Positions 1-9,475 of a DNA stretch of 64,000 bases are shown one piece after another. Source of the stretch: Acidobacteriota bacterium. GTDB taxonomy: Bacteria; Acidobacteriota; Terriglobia; Bryobacterales; Bryobacteraceae. Made by a program: the position numbers and the translations under genes. The DNA lies in NCBI GenBank assembly GCA_017307505.1, contig JAFKEE010000017.1, positions 248,001 to 312,000 of the forward strand. The letters are read 5' to 3'. The first letter of the stretch is position 1, and every line of letters begins with the position of its first letter. The notes below the pieces were generated by a model that ran no database searches, was not told the origin of the DNA, and saw nothing but the letters and a program-made list of their open reading frames with translations.

Positions 1-205
1 GAGTCAGCCCCGCCTATCTCTAATAAAGAAATTTAACCTTTCAGCGCCCAGGCGTGAGAGGAATTCATCGTTTTCTTTTCATGAAGACAGTGACAAATCC
101 GATATGCGTATCTGGAATCAGATTGATTCAGTGCGGCCTTGTCTGTTGATGCGATGGCCGGCAGACCGGCGGCGCAGCCGGTGACGATCCGAACGAGCAA
201 GGCCA
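1..205. other. Leader region upstream of cheA, no gene seen
   Basis: This stretch precedes the chemotaxis operon and the window edge cuts it. The first 100 bases are AT-richer than the surroundings, as expected for a promoter region. I could not define a convincing -35/-10 pair. The short open frames here show no recognisable protein features. Confidence 0.4.
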
Positions 206-2455
206 ATGGAAGACCAGGAAGTTATCAAAGAGTTTTTGATCGAGAGCAGTGAGAATCTCAGCCGTCTGGACCGGGAACTGGTCGAACTGGAGCAAAATTC
301 GTGTGAGCCGGAGTTGCTGGCCGGGATCTTCCGCACCTTTCACACGATCAAGGGGACCTGCAGTTTTCTGGGCTTCACGCGGCTTGAGAGCGTCGCGCAT
401 CAGGCGGAGAACGTCCTCTGCCGCCTGCGCGCCTTCGAACTGGAACTTACTCCCGAACTTATTTCTCTGATTTTGAGGGCAGTGGATGCCATGCGCATTC
501 ATCTGGCCTCGATCGAGTCCGAAGGGAAAGAGGCTGAGACCAGCGATGGAGAACTCTGCCGCCAAATGCAGGCAGCCGCCGAGGAGGGCAAACCGGCGTC
601 GGCCCGTCCCGTCACGGAAGCGGAAGCAGCTCCGCCGAGAGGTCAGAATGGCGTTGCCGATTCCGCCATCCGGGTCGACGTGCACCTGCTGGACACTCTG
701 ATGAATCTGGTGGGGGAACTGGTTCTTACCCGGAATCAGATTCTGCAGTTCACCTCAAGCCAGGAAGGGGCCGCGCTGAACTCCTCGTCGCAGCGTCTCA
801 ACCTGATCACCTCCGAACTGCAGGAGAGTGTGATGAAGACGCGCATGCAGCCCATTGGAGTGGTGTGGAACAAGATTCCGCGCCTGGTGCGCGATGTGGC
901 TATGGCCTGCGGAAAACGGATTTCTCTGGAAATGGAAGGAGCTGGGACAGAACTCGACAAGACGATCATCGAAGCCATCAAGGATCCGATCACTCACATC
1001 GTGAGGAACTGCTGTGATCACGGCATCGAGAAGCCGCAACTGAGGAAGTCCCGGGGCAAACCGATAGAGGGCCGGCTCACGCTGCGGGCGTTCCATGAAG
1101 GCGGCCAGGTGATCATTGAGATCGCCGATGACGGGGCAGGCGTAGACGTCGAAGCGGTGAAGGCAAAGGCGATCAATGCCGGCCTGCTTCGGGCTGCCCA
1201 GGCGGAATCGCTGTCGGAACGGGAAGCGCTCAACCTGCTCTTCGAGCCGGGTCTTTCCACCGCGCGCACAGTGACGAACGTATCAGGCCGAGGTGTCGGG
1301 ATGGACGTCGTCCGCACCAACATCGAACGGATTGGCGGCGCGGTCGAGGTAGCGAGCCAACTGGGCGCGGGAACCACGATTCGCCTGAAGATCCCACTCA
1401 CGCTGGCCATCATTCCGGGCCTGGTGGTCGCCTTGGGGGAGCGCCGGTCCGCTCCGAGACCAGGGCGGGCGGGCTCCGAGGACGGGGTGATGCACTTTAT
1501 CATTCCCCAGGTGAGCCTGATCGAGCTCGTCAGGCTGGAGGGAGGCGCCGCCCGGCATTCCATCGAGAGGATCCGCGACACCGCGGTGTATCGTCTGCGC
1601 GGCAACCTGCTGCCGATCGTCTACCTGCGGACTGTTCTGGGCTGTGAGAGTGGCGAGCACGCTTCCGACGTGGTGAACATCGCCGTGCTGCAGGCCGGAG
1701 ACAGGCAGTTTGGCCTGGTAGTCGATGGGATCCGTGACACACAGGAGATCGTCGTCAAGCCGCTGGGCAAGCACCTGAAGGGGCTGACGTGTTACGCCGG
1801 GGCGACGATTATGGGAGACGGCAAGGTAGCGTTGATCCTCGATGTGATGGGGATTGCGCAGCGTTGCGGCGAGATCTCTGACAACAATCGCGAGCGGGCG
1901 CATGGCGGACCAGGCTCAACGTTGGACGAGCGCGCCTCGGGAAAGCAGGCCTACCTTCTATTCGGCTCTGGTCCCTATAAGAGGATTGCGGTCCCACTCT
2001 CCACGGTGTCGAGGCTCGAAGAGTTTCCCCAATCTCAGCTCGAGCGCGCGGGTGGAAGGCTTGCCGTGCAATACCGTGGCCGCATCCTGCCACTCATTCC
2101 GCTGGCTCCGATTCTCGAACCGGGCGCAGGCGACACCGCTTCCGGCCGGGATCCGGTACAGGCGGTCGTCTTCCAATCGGGGCCTCGAACGCTGGGCCTG
2201 CTCATCGATGGTCTGGCTGACATTGTGGAAGACGCGGCGAGCATGAAACAGGCCAGCGGGCGCCGCGGCCTGCTGGGCTCCGCTGTGATCGGACAGCGGT
2301 TTACCGACCTGCTGGACCTGGAGACGGTGCTAAGCGCCGGCTGGGATGAGTGGATCAACGGCCGGTCGAACATTGCCCAGCCGGACCTAAGCAGTCTGGC
2401 CACCGCCATCGGCCCAAGAGTTCAGGTCAGCGAATTGACAGAGGCGAAAGGCTGA
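206..2455 (+). CDS. cheA: Chemotaxis histidine kinase CheA with two C-terminal CheW-like domains
   Basis: CheA autophosphorylates on a histidine and passes phosphate to CheY and CheB under receptor control. The 749-residue product has an HPt domain with the phospho-acceptor His46 in HTIKG. A low-complexity linker (about 105-155) replaces the usual P2 domain. The dimerisation helices start near 157 and the conserved TRMQPI lies near 213. The ATPase domain shows the N-box around NCCDHGIE (268-275), DDGAG (308-312) and GRGVGMD (361-367). A CheW-like regulatory domain follows at about 405-555. A second, shorter CheW-like domain lies at about 585-740, which is an uncommon extra. The start ATG has an AAGG-type ribosome site close upstream. 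It is the first gene of a six-gene same-strand run. Confidence 0.96.
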   Translation: MEDQEVIKEFLIESSENLSRLDRELVELEQNSCEPELLAGIFRTFHTIKGTCSFLGFTRLESVAHQAENVLCRLRAFELELTPELISLILRAVDAMRIHLASIESEGKEAETSDGELCRQMQAAAEEGKPASARPVTEAEAAPPRGQNGVADSAIRVDVHLLDTLMNLVGELVLTRNQILQFTSSQEGAALNSSSQRLNLITSELQESVMKTRMQPIGVVWNKIPRLVRDVAMACGKRISLEMEGAGTELDKTIIEAIKDPITHIVRNCCDHGIEKPQLRKSRGKPIEGRLTLRAFHEGGQVIIEIADDGAGVDVEAVKAKAINAGLLRAAQAESLSEREALNLLFEPGLSTARTVTNVSGRGVGMDVVRTNIERIGGAVEVASQLGAGTTIRLKIPLTLAIIPGLVVALGERRSAPRPGRAGSEDGVMHFIIPQVSLIELVRLEGGAARHSIERIRDTAVYRLRGNLLPIVYLRTVLGCESGEHASDVVNIAVLQAGDRQFGLVVDGIRDTQEIVVKPLGKHLKGLTCYAGATIMGDGKVALILDVMGIAQRCGEISDNNRERAHGGPGSTLDERASGKQAYLLFGSGPYKRIAVPLSTVSRLEEFPQSQLERAGGRLAVQYRGRILPLIPLAPILEPGAGDTASGRDPVQAVVFQSGPRTLGLLIDGLADIVEDAASMKQASGRRGLLGSAVIGQRFTDLLDLETVLSAGWDEWINGRSNIAQPDLSSLATAIGPRVQVSELTEAKG

Positions 2456-2459
2456 TTCC

Positions 2460-2939
2460 ATGGCTCCATCCCCCAACTCAACCGAAGCTCAGCCGGTTCT
2501 GCGCTACGCCACGTTTGTCGTGGCCGGTCACTACTTCGGTACTGACGTGACGCAAGTCCAGGAAGTGTTGCGGCATCAGACGATGACGCCCGTGCCCCTG
2601 GCTCCCCCCGTCATTCGGGGCTTGATCAATCTCCGCGGGCAGATTGTGACGGCGATCGAGATGCGTCAGCGCCTGGGATTGGCCGCCAGGGCCGACAGCC
2701 AGGAAGCGATGAACGTGGTCGTCCGCACCGACGATGGCGTGATCAGCCTGCTGGTCGACGAGATTGGCGATGTCGTCGAAAGCGAACCGGGCCTGTTCGA
2801 GGATCCACCCGAAAGCCTCGACCCTGTGCTGCGAAGCCTGGTCAGCGGCATTTACAAACTCAAGGACCGCCTGCTGCTTGTGCTGGATATCCGGCAGACG
2901 CTGAATCTCGACGCGGTGGTTGTGCAACTCGCCGGCTAG
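2460..2939 (+). CDS. cheW: Chemotaxis coupling protein CheW
   Basis: CheW is the scaffold that couples CheA to chemoreceptors in the polar array. At 159 residues it has the normal length. It carries the typical core: a strand pair near the N-terminus ([19 protein letters not shown]), the conserved [12 protein letters not shown] motif near residue 50, and the [13 protein letters not shown] segment. It begins 4 bases after the cheA stop, so the two are probably translationally coupled. The downstream transducer gene starts 32 bases later. Confidence 0.95.
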   Translation: MAPSPNSTEAQPVLRYATFVVAGHYFGTDVTQVQEVLRHQTMTPVPLAPPVIRGLINLRGQIVTAIEMRQRLGLAARADSQEAMNVVVRTDDGVISLLVDEIGDVVESEPGLFEDPPESLDPVLRSLVSGIYKLKDRLLLVLDIRQTLNLDAVVVQLAG

Positions 2940-2971
2940 ACCGGCCAAGGAATCGAAGAAGAGGACATTTC

Positions 2972-4948
2972 ATGCAGTGGTTCAACAATCTGAAAATCGG
3001 CGTTAAGCTGCAGGCCGGATTCGCGCTGGTGGCATGCATTGCGGGGCTCATCGGTTGGGTTGGGCTCTCCGGCCTCAGCGAAATGAATCAACGGTCTGTC
3101 TCTCTGTACGCAGACCGTCTGACACCAATTCAAGACCTGGGGTACGCCAATGCCGCGGTGCTGAATATTCGGACAGAAGTTCGGAACATGTTGCTGAGCA
3201 ACACGCCCGAAGAACGGCAGCGAGCTGTTATGGCGATCCAGCAGGACAACGACAAACTGGAAGCACGCATCGAGAGCTATTCCAAGACCCACCTGACTGA
3301 GGAAGAAAAGTCACTTCTGGAGAAGTTCCGATCGAACTGGGCGCCATACAAACGCGGCCGTGACCAGATGGTCGCCTTCATCATGGGAGGCCGCGAGGCA
3401 CAGGCCAAGGAACTGATGTTTGGCCAGTTGGGGGTGCTGCAGTCGGAGGTGCGCAACAATCTCCAAGGCCTGGTCGATATCAATTCCAAACTAGCGGACG
3501 CGGACCACAAGGCAAACGAGGCGGCCGCGACCACTGGAAGAACGAAGATCCTGGCGTTCCTGGGCCTGGGCGTATTGAGTTCCATTGCGCTGGGGTTGTT
3601 GTTCTCCATCATGATCGGCCGCCCCCTGCGGGCCATGGAGAATGCGGCGGCGCAACTGGCCGAGGGCGATGCGAGCGTCAATGTAGAGCTGGACACGAAG
3701 GACGAACTGGGATCGCTGGCCCGCGCCTTCCGGACTATGACCGCGGTCATCCGGGAGAGAGCCGACCAGGCTCAGCGAATCGCCGCGGGCGACTTCCAGG
3801 TAAAGATCTCCGCCAGTTCCGACAGGGACGTTCTCGGAAAGAGCTTCATGCAGGTGGTGGACGCAGTACGGCGCCTGGCCACGGAGACGGACAGGCTCAC
3901 TCAGGCCGCGGTCGATGGCAAGCTCTCGACACGCGGAGACGCTGCGCGATTTGAGGGCGGCTACCGGAGCATCGTCGACGGCGTCAACAAGACCCTGGAC
4001 GCGGTTCTGGAGCCAGTGAACGAAGCCGCGGTCGTCCTGGAGCGCATTGCTCGGAAGGACATGACGGCGCGGGTCACCGGCCAATATCGCGGCGACCACG
4101 CCAGCATCAAAGACAACATCAACAAGATGGCGGATGACTTGCGAGGCAGCCTGCACCAGATTGCGCAGAACGCCTCTTCGCTTTCGACGGCATCGGAACA
4201 GCTGAGCTCGATCAGCCAGCAACTGGCGGGCAATGCGGAAGAGACCGCTACCCAGGCGAATGTTGTTTCCGCGGCCAGCGAGCAGGTCTCGAAGAATGTG
4301 TCTGTGGTGGCCTCCGGCAGTGAGCAGATGCAGTCCTCCATCCGGGAAATCGCCAAGAACGCGAATGAAGCAGCCCGCGTTGCCCGTAATGCGGTCAGCA
4401 CGGCCGAGGTCACAAATCAGACGATCACCAAGCTGGGCGAGTCCAGCATTGAAATCGGCCAGGTGATCAAAGTGATCACTTCCATTGCACAGCAGACCAA
4501 CCTGCTGGCGCTGAACGCAACGATTGAGGCCGCGAGGGCCGGAGAAGCGGGGAAGGGTTTCGCGGTAGTAGCGAACGAGGTGAAGGAACTCGCGAAGGAG
4601 ACGGCCAAGGCCACCGAGGAGATTGGTCAGAAGATTGAAGCCATCCAGGGCGACACAGTGGGCGCGGTCAAGGCGATCGGCGAGATCACGGGCATCATCG
4701 CGCAGATCAACGACATATCGAATACCATCGCTTCCGCCGTGGAAGAACAGACTGTGACCACCAATGAGATTGGACGCAATGTGAGGGAAGCGTCCAAGGG
4801 CACAAACGAGATCGCGAAGAACAATGCCGGAGTCGCCGAAGCAGCGCGCAGCACGACCGCCGGCACGGCTGACTCAGAGAGAGCCGCACGCTCGTTGAGC
4901 CAGATGGCCGCCCATCTCCAGAAGCTGGTGGGCGAATTCACGATCTGA
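2972..4948 (+). CDS. Methyl-accepting chemotaxis protein, membrane-bound, with repeated HAMP-like segments
   Basis: This is the receptor of the cluster. The 658-residue protein has a short cytoplasmic start and a membrane segment at about 11-33. A helical periplasmic sensor of the four-helix-bundle type spans about 35-185, and a second membrane segment lies at about 190-214. A HAMP domain follows. Residues 260-390 look like further HAMP-like repeats, as found in receptors with long HAMP arrays. The signalling hairpin tip sits at about 505-541 and is close to the family consensus ([19 protein letters not shown]). The C-terminus has no NWETF-type CheR tether. GGAAT/AGAAGAGGA upstream acts as ribosome site. 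Ligand is unknown. Confidence 0.95.
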   Translation: MQWFNNLKIGVKLQAGFALVACIAGLIGWVGLSGLSEMNQRSVSLYADRLTPIQDLGYANAAVLNIRTEVRNMLLSNTPEERQRAVMAIQQDNDKLEARIESYSKTHLTEEEKSLLEKFRSNWAPYKRGRDQMVAFIMGGREAQAKELMFGQLGVLQSEVRNNLQGLVDINSKLADADHKANEAAATTGRTKILAFLGLGVLSSIALGLLFSIMIGRPLRAMENAAAQLAEGDASVNVELDTKDELGSLARAFRTMTAVIRERADQAQRIAAGDFQVKISASSDRDVLGKSFMQVVDAVRRLATETDRLTQAAVDGKLSTRGDAARFEGGYRSIVDGVNKTLDAVLEPVNEAAVVLERIARKDMTARVTGQYRGDHASIKDNINKMADDLRGSLHQIAQNASSLSTASEQLSSISQQLAGNAEETATQANVVSAASEQVSKNVSVVASGSEQMQSSIREIAKNANEAARVARNAVSTAEVTNQTITKLGESSIEIGQVIKVITSIAQQTNLLALNATIEAARAGEAGKGFAVVANEVKELAKETAKATEEIGQKIEAIQGDTVGAVKAIGEITGIIAQINDISNTIASAVEEQTVTTNEIGRNVREASKGTNEIAKNNAGVAEAARSTTAGTADSERAARSLSQMAAHLQKLVGEFTI

Positions 4949-4961
4949 ACGGGAGCCGCTG

Positions 4962-5333
4962 ATGCACACAATGGTGGTGGATGATTCGCGCACGATGCGA
5001 ATGATTCTCTCCAGGGAACTGGCCGCCCTCGGGTTTGCGGTGACGCAGGCGGCCAGCGGGATCGAGGCGCTTCGACTGATGCAGCCACCCCATCCCTGCC
5101 CGGGTCCGATCCTTGTCGACTGGAACATGCCAGGCATCACAGGATTGGAATTTGTTGAAGCGGTGAGGACGAATCCCTCCACCCGTTCCACGGCCGTGCT
5201 CATGGTCACCACCGAGACTGGTATTGGCCAGATGGTTCGAGCCATGGAAGCCGGCGCCAACGAGTACCTGATGAAACCCTTCACACGCGAGATGATCGCG
5301 GACAAGCTTCACCTCCTCGGGGTGCTGGAGTAG
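4962..5333 (+). CDS. cheY: Single-domain response regulator, CheY-like
   Basis: This 123-residue stand-alone receiver domain is the expected output of the cluster. The acidic pocket (Asp7-Asp8), phospho-acceptor Asp53 in LVDWNMPG, the Thr near 83-84 and Lys105 in LMKPF are all present, so it should be phosphorylatable by CheA. It lies 13 bases after the transducer and 5 bases before cheB. Whether the output is flagellar, pilus-based or something else cannot be told, because no motility gene lies in the window. Confidence 0.92.
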   Translation: MHTMVVDDSRTMRMILSRELAALGFAVTQAASGIEALRLMQPPHPCPGPILVDWNMPGITGLEFVEAVRTNPSTRSTAVLMVTTETGIGQMVRAMEAGANEYLMKPFTREMIADKLHLLGVLE

Positions 5334-5338
5334 AGCCA

Positions 5339-6424
5339 ATGCATGCCTCCCGTGCGCGAAGAGAATTGGCGCCTGGCTCGAGAATCCGCGTGCTTGTGGT
5401 GGACAGGTCCGTCGTAGCGCGCCGCATGCTGACCCATGCCCTGGAGACGGACCCGTTCATCGAGGTTGTGGGCGCTGCTTCCACAGGAGCGGTCGCCCTC
5501 CAACGGATCCCCCAGGTGAACCCAGATGTGCTCACGCTCGACCTGGAGATGAGAGACTCCGAGGGAATGGAAACGCTGCGGAAGGTCCGCTGCCTGTACC
5601 CCGAGATGCGCGTGATCCTGATTAGTTCCTCCATGCAGCGTGGGGCGCCGGACACACTGGATGCCCTGGCCCAGGGCGTGGACGATTATGTGTCCAAGCC
5701 GCCGCGGGAGGTTCGCGCCGGCGGAGAAACGGCCGTCCTGCGCGGCGAACTGGTTCCAAAGATCCGGCAGTTTTTCCGGATTGCGCCGGCACGAACCACC
5801 GGCGCTCAAGACCTGGATCATACGGCGCGTCAGCCGGCGGGACCTAGCCTGGGGCAGGCGGTGCTGATCGGGGTTTCCACAGGCGGCCCGGCCGCGCTGG
5901 CTGCGATTCTCCCGAGCTTTCCGCCGAACTTTCCATTGCCGATCCTGGTGGTGCAGCACATGCCGGCACAGTTCACACGGCTGCTGGCCAACCGGTTGTC
6001 CGGACTGTGCCCCATGCCGGTTGTCGAGGCGGCGGATGGCGAACCGGTGCCTGCCGGGGCGGTCCTACTGGCTCCCGGGGATTACCATATGCGCATTCAG
6101 CGAGAGGGCGGCCGGGCCGTGGTTCGGCTGGACAAAGCTCCGCCGGAGAACTCCTGCCGGCCCTCGGTTGACGTGCTTTTCCGAACCGCCGGACAGGTCT
6201 ACGGAGCGGGGGTGCTGGCCGCCGTGCTCACCGGCATGGGTGTGGACGGCCTGCGAGGAGCGGCCACCTTGAAAGCACTGGGGGCGACGGTCCTGGCCCA
6301 GGATGAGGCCACCAGTGTCGTTTGGGGGATGCCGGGCGCGGTGGTCAATGCCGGCCTGACGGACGCGATCCTGCCTTTAGACTCCGTAGTGCCGGAGATC
6401 ATCCGCCGGATTCGGAAGAGCTAA
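5339..6424 (+). CDS. cheB: Chemotaxis methylesterase/deamidase CheB
   Basis: CheB removes receptor methyl groups when phosphorylated. The 361-residue protein has an N-terminal receiver domain (about 16-125) with phospho-acceptor Asp68. The C-terminal methylesterase domain (about 172-358) carries the catalytic triad Ser180 (GVSTGGP), His207 (VQHMP) and Asp303 (GMGVDG). One oddity is the receiver acidic pocket, which reads VVDRS at 20-24: the second acidic residue of the usual DD pair is Arg23. That may change magnesium binding or phosphorylation, while the esterase site looks intact. It starts 5 bases after the cheY-like stop. Confidence 0.94.
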   Translation: MHASRARRELAPGSRIRVLVVDRSVVARRMLTHALETDPFIEVVGAASTGAVALQRIPQVNPDVLTLDLEMRDSEGMETLRKVRCLYPEMRVILISSSMQRGAPDTLDALAQGVDDYVSKPPREVRAGGETAVLRGELVPKIRQFFRIAPARTTGAQDLDHTARQPAGPSLGQAVLIGVSTGGPAALAAILPSFPPNFPLPILVVQHMPAQFTRLLANRLSGLCPMPVVEAADGEPVPAGAVLLAPGDYHMRIQREGGRAVVRLDKAPPENSCRPSVDVLFRTAGQVYGAGVLAAVLTGMGVDGLRGAATLKALGATVLAQDEATSVVWGMPGAVVNAGLTDAILPLDSVVPEIIRRIRKS

Positions 6425-6438
6425 GGACCATCTTCAAA

Positions 6439-7287
6439 ATGAGCACGATGTTGACTGGCCCGGAAAGGGCCTCCATCCGGCTGGATCCCGAGAACTATCA
6501 ATTCCTGCAGGATCTCGTCTACCGCGAATCCGGCATTGTCCTGAATCGCGACAAGCACTATCTCATCGAGGCACGCCTGAGCCCGATTGTGGCCCAGCAG
6601 CGGATGGGGTCCCTGAATGAACTGTGCAGGCTGCTGAGGACGGCGGGCCCATCCACTCTGCGGCAACAGGTTGTGGACTCGATGACCACAAATGAGACGA
6701 TGTTCTTCCGCGAGCCTGCGCAATACGAGGCCCTGCGGAAGGTCATTCTTCCGCAGGTGATGAATCAGCGCCGGGACCGCCGCCGGCTCAGTTTCTGGTC
6801 CGCCGCGGCCTCCAGCGGCCAGGAAGCTTACAGCCTCGCCATCATGCTGCGAGAGATGGGCTTGGACGACTGGTATATCCAGATCCACGCGACGGATCTG
6901 TCCAGCCGGATTCTGCAGCGCGCCCGGGAGGGCCGCTTCCTTCAGATAGAAGTCAATCGCGGATTGCCCATGCAGTATCTGGTGAAGTATTTCCGCCGGG
7001 AGGATCTGGACTGGGTGATCCGAGACGAAGTCCGCAACATGGTGCGGTTCGAGCGCTTTGATCTCAGGCAGGGGATGGGCGCCCTGGGTCCCTTCGATGT
7101 CGTCTTCTGCCGGAATGTCTTAATCTACTTCGATCTGTGCACCAAGAGGCGAGTTCTCGGGGAAATTCGCAATACCCTGCTTCGAGGCGGGCATCTGCTG
7201 TTGGGCGGGAGCGAGACGATTCTCGGCCTCGACGACGGCTACGAATTGGTGCCGGCCTGCGGAGCTGTTCTGTACCGGGTTCCTTGA
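6439..7287 (+). CDS. cheR: Chemotaxis receptor methyltransferase CheR
   Basis: CheR methylates receptor glutamates using S-adenosylmethionine. I place the start at the ATG at 6439 (282 residues), preceded by AAGGA, rather than at upstream in-frame codons inside cheB. The N-terminal helical domain is followed by the MTTNETMFFRE segment. The SAM-binding motif reads FWSAAASSGQEAYSLAI, a mild variant of the family WSAGCATGEEPYSLAI. The late motif GPFDVVFCRNVLIYF is typical. Last gene of the chemotaxis run; no cheD, cheC or cheZ follows. Confidence 0.94.
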   Translation: MSTMLTGPERASIRLDPENYQFLQDLVYRESGIVLNRDKHYLIEARLSPIVAQQRMGSLNELCRLLRTAGPSTLRQQVVDSMTTNETMFFREPAQYEALRKVILPQVMNQRRDRRRLSFWSAAASSGQEAYSLAIMLREMGLDDWYIQIHATDLSSRILQRAREGRFLQIEVNRGLPMQYLVKYFRREDLDWVIRDEVRNMVRFERFDLRQGMGALGPFDVVFCRNVLIYFDLCTKRRVLGEIRNTLLRGGHLLLGGSETILGLDDGYELVPACGAVLYRVP

Positions 7288-7359
7288 TGGTTCACACCCG
7301 CGAAATTCCCGTGATTCGGCCGGGGTTTATCGGATGGAAATGCCGTGGAGAGGAGGGAG

Positions 7360-7436
7360 TGGTGGGCCTGACAGAACTCGAATCTGTGACCTCTACCGTG
7401 TCAAGGTAGCGCTCTAACCAACTGAGCTACAGGCCC
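7360..7436 (-). tRNA. tRNA-Val (anticodon GAC), CCA encoded
   Basis: The minus strand folds as a complete cloverleaf. The 7-bp acceptor stem is GGGCCTG/CAGGCCC. The D-arm carries AGTTGGTTA. The anticodon stem CTACC/GGTAG encloses the loop TTGACAC, giving anticodon GAC for valine. The T-arm is ACAGA/TCTGT with loop TTCGAGT. The discriminator A is followed by a genomic CCA. It lies between cheR and the glycosidase-like gene, convergent with cheR. No other RNA gene was seen nearby. Confidence 0.97.
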
Positions 7437-7454
7437 GTCTTGCGCGGACAATTC

Positions 7455-9452
7455 CTATGTTACCACGACCGCCACGAGATGCATCTCCAGCGATGGAATT
7501 CCGACCGTCCAATTGCCGTTCTCCAGCACGGGCTCAACCGCCTGGCCCGCTGGCATCAACTTCACCGACTTCGGTTTGTTCGCCCCAAATGACAGCCGGA
7601 TACCGGAGAGCGGCGGTACAAATTCCACCGTGGAGTAGTCGCCGGCCACTTGCATATCGGTCGCGTTCAGCAGGTGCACCAGGAGTTGGCCGTCCTTGCG
7701 GCGCAACACCACCTCCACTGAGGGGGGTGCGGTCACCTTCACCAGCGGCTGGAACAAAGGAGCAATTAACCCCTGAGCAAGCCTACGGACCGGTGCGGCG
7801 TGTGTGGCCGCGTAAACCGTACCCAGGGGGCCGGCACAGACGACCAGGGACCCTTTGCCCACCCCCACGGAAACCGCTGCCGGTGAGCCAGCAGACCGCG
7901 TATCCAGCTCCGGGAACCTGCGCGCCACCACCTGGGCCGTCCCGGCATCGAAGTCCAGCCACCGGCCGGTCACGTTGCCCAACACTTCACCCGGCACGAA
8001 GGCGGGCACATCCGCCGGCGCCTTGGTGGGCTGGATGCCGGCTTCAACCTTGAACAGTTCGGCGTTCGCCGCACCACAAACCAGCAGCTTGCCTCCGTTC
8101 CGCACGTATTGCAGCAGCAGTTCTTTCACACGCTGACCGGGCGCGGCCCAATCCGGCAACACAATGCACGGATAGCGGGCCGCCAACCGGTCCAGCTTCC
8201 AGTCGGGCAGAACATCCACAGACCACTGGCAGCCCAGCAGCAGGTCGAGCCACCCGCGGGCGGGGTCGGACGCTTTGCCCCAGCCGCCAAACAGCTTGTT
8301 CGAAGTCTGGTACAGCGTCTCCTTCGAGAACACCACCCCAATCTGCGGTACCGTCTCTGTGTGCTGCGATACGGGCTGCACGGAGCGGCAGTACTTGCCC
8401 ACCTGCGCCATCGTCCTGACGTGGCTCTCCTCGAAATAGCCGGCTCGCGTCGGGACGTAGTAGATCTGGAATCCGCCGCTCTGGGCCAGAACAACCGAGG
8501 CCTCCTGCTGCAGTTGGACAGCCGGCTTGTGAACGTGGCCGATCGCGTTCGACTGCGCCTGCTGGAAGCCCCACGCCATCAGGTCCCACGGCCGCCCCGT
8601 CTGCCCCATGTAGCGCGCTTCCAAACGAGCCGTCGAGATGCTCGCATTGCCCAGGTAGTCCCCGGACAGGAAGTCCACCGGCAGGTTCGGCTCCTCCGGG
8701 ACAAAGGTGGAGTAGAGCCAGTTGCTCGCGATCTGGAAGCGGGGATTCGTCTTGTGCACCTCATCGACGTAATGGCGCACATACTTCCGGAACTGCTCCC
8801 GCTGGAACTCCAGCCACTCATTCCAGCCTGGATCTTTCGAAGACCTTGGCGCCGGCTTGCCGTATGCCTTCAGGGCAGCCTCAATGTAGTCAGGATTCGT
8901 GGCCCAGCATTCGCCGTCAACCCAGGCTCCGTCGAGGTCGTATTTGGCAGCGGCCTCGCGCAATTCCGGGATCATCAATTCATCGACGTACGGGCCAAAG
9001 GTGGAGGTCTGATTCGGCTCGGGATCGCCTTTGGGACCAACGCGCGCCCACTCCGGATGGAGTTTGACGGCTTGGCTGTCCCAGACACCGGAGAAATGGA
9101 TATACAGCGCCACTCCACGCCGCGCCGTCACCTTCCGCCAGATCGACAGCGAATCCCGCACGATGCCCGGCGCCGACGGACCCACCTTCGAAGGCCAGCC
9201 CAGCCAGCCGGGATGCCCCTTCGAATCGTATTGGACAAAGTCGGGCCGTACCTGCGCGAGCAGGTTCTCCACCATGGCCTCCGTCACGTCGCGCCCCAAC
9301 ACCGTATCCTTCTCATTCGGATGCAAATCGAAGTGGAGCCCGAAGTAGCTTTCCGAGCGCCGCAACCGGGCCGGCGCGGGTTGCCCGGCGGCGATGGCCG
9401 TGGCAGTGAACAGCGCCCCGAACTGACGGCGGGTAATGGAGGTAGACTGCAT
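7455..9452 (-). CDS. Tat-exported glycoside-hydrolase-like protein (alpha-L-fucosidase / hypothetical glycosyl hydrolase 6 type)
   Basis: The 665-residue protein starts at the ATG at 9452 and opens with a twin-arginine signal (SITRRQFGALF, then an Ala-rich stretch). The N-terminal half looks like a TIM barrel of the alpha-L-fucosidase or hypothetical-glycosyl-hydrolase type. It contains a FGLHFDLHPNE opening strand and DGAWVDGECW around residue 185, where acidic catalytic residues would sit. The middle resembles a glutamine-amidotransferase-like beta-galactosidase trimerisation domain (VVFSKETLYQTSN onward), and the C-terminus is beta-rich. It probably acts on plant or microbial polysaccharide outside the cytoplasm. 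Substrate is not predictable. It is divergent from the STAS gene, with only 23 bases between starts. Confidence 0.7.
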   Translation of the reverse strand: MQSTSITRRQFGALFTATAIAAGQPAPARLRRSESYFGLHFDLHPNEKDTVLGRDVTEAMVENLLAQVRPDFVQYDSKGHPGWLGWPSKVGPSAPGIVRDSLSIWRKVTARRGVALYIHFSGVWDSQAVKLHPEWARVGPKGDPEPNQTSTFGPYVDELMIPELREAAAKYDLDGAWVDGECWATNPDYIEAALKAYGKPAPRSSKDPGWNEWLEFQREQFRKYVRHYVDEVHKTNPRFQIASNWLYSTFVPEEPNLPVDFLSGDYLGNASISTARLEARYMGQTGRPWDLMAWGFQQAQSNAIGHVHKPAVQLQQEASVVLAQSGGFQIYYVPTRAGYFEESHVRTMAQVGKYCRSVQPVSQHTETVPQIGVVFSKETLYQTSNKLFGGWGKASDPARGWLDLLLGCQWSVDVLPDWKLDRLAARYPCIVLPDWAAPGQRVKELLLQYVRNGGKLLVCGAANAELFKVEAGIQPTKAPADVPAFVPGEVLGNVTGRWLDFDAGTAQVVARRFPELDTRSAGSPAAVSVGVGKGSLVVCAGPLGTVYAATHAAPVRRLAQGLIAPLFQPLVKVTAPPSVEVVLRRKDGQLLVHLLNATDMQVAGDYSTVEFVPPLSGIRLSFGANKPKSVKLMPAGQAVEPVLENGNWTVGIPSLEMHLVAVVVT

Positions 9453-9475
9453 AGCACATACAATATAGGTTTCCG

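Noticed and set aside
6322-6438. Longer N-terminus for CheR
   Set aside because: The extra 39 residues lie inside cheB and do not resemble CheR; ATG 6439 has AAGGA upstream.
206-7287. Flagellar or pilus assignment of the chemosensory cluster
   Set aside because: No motility or pilus gene lies in the window, so the output cannot be named.
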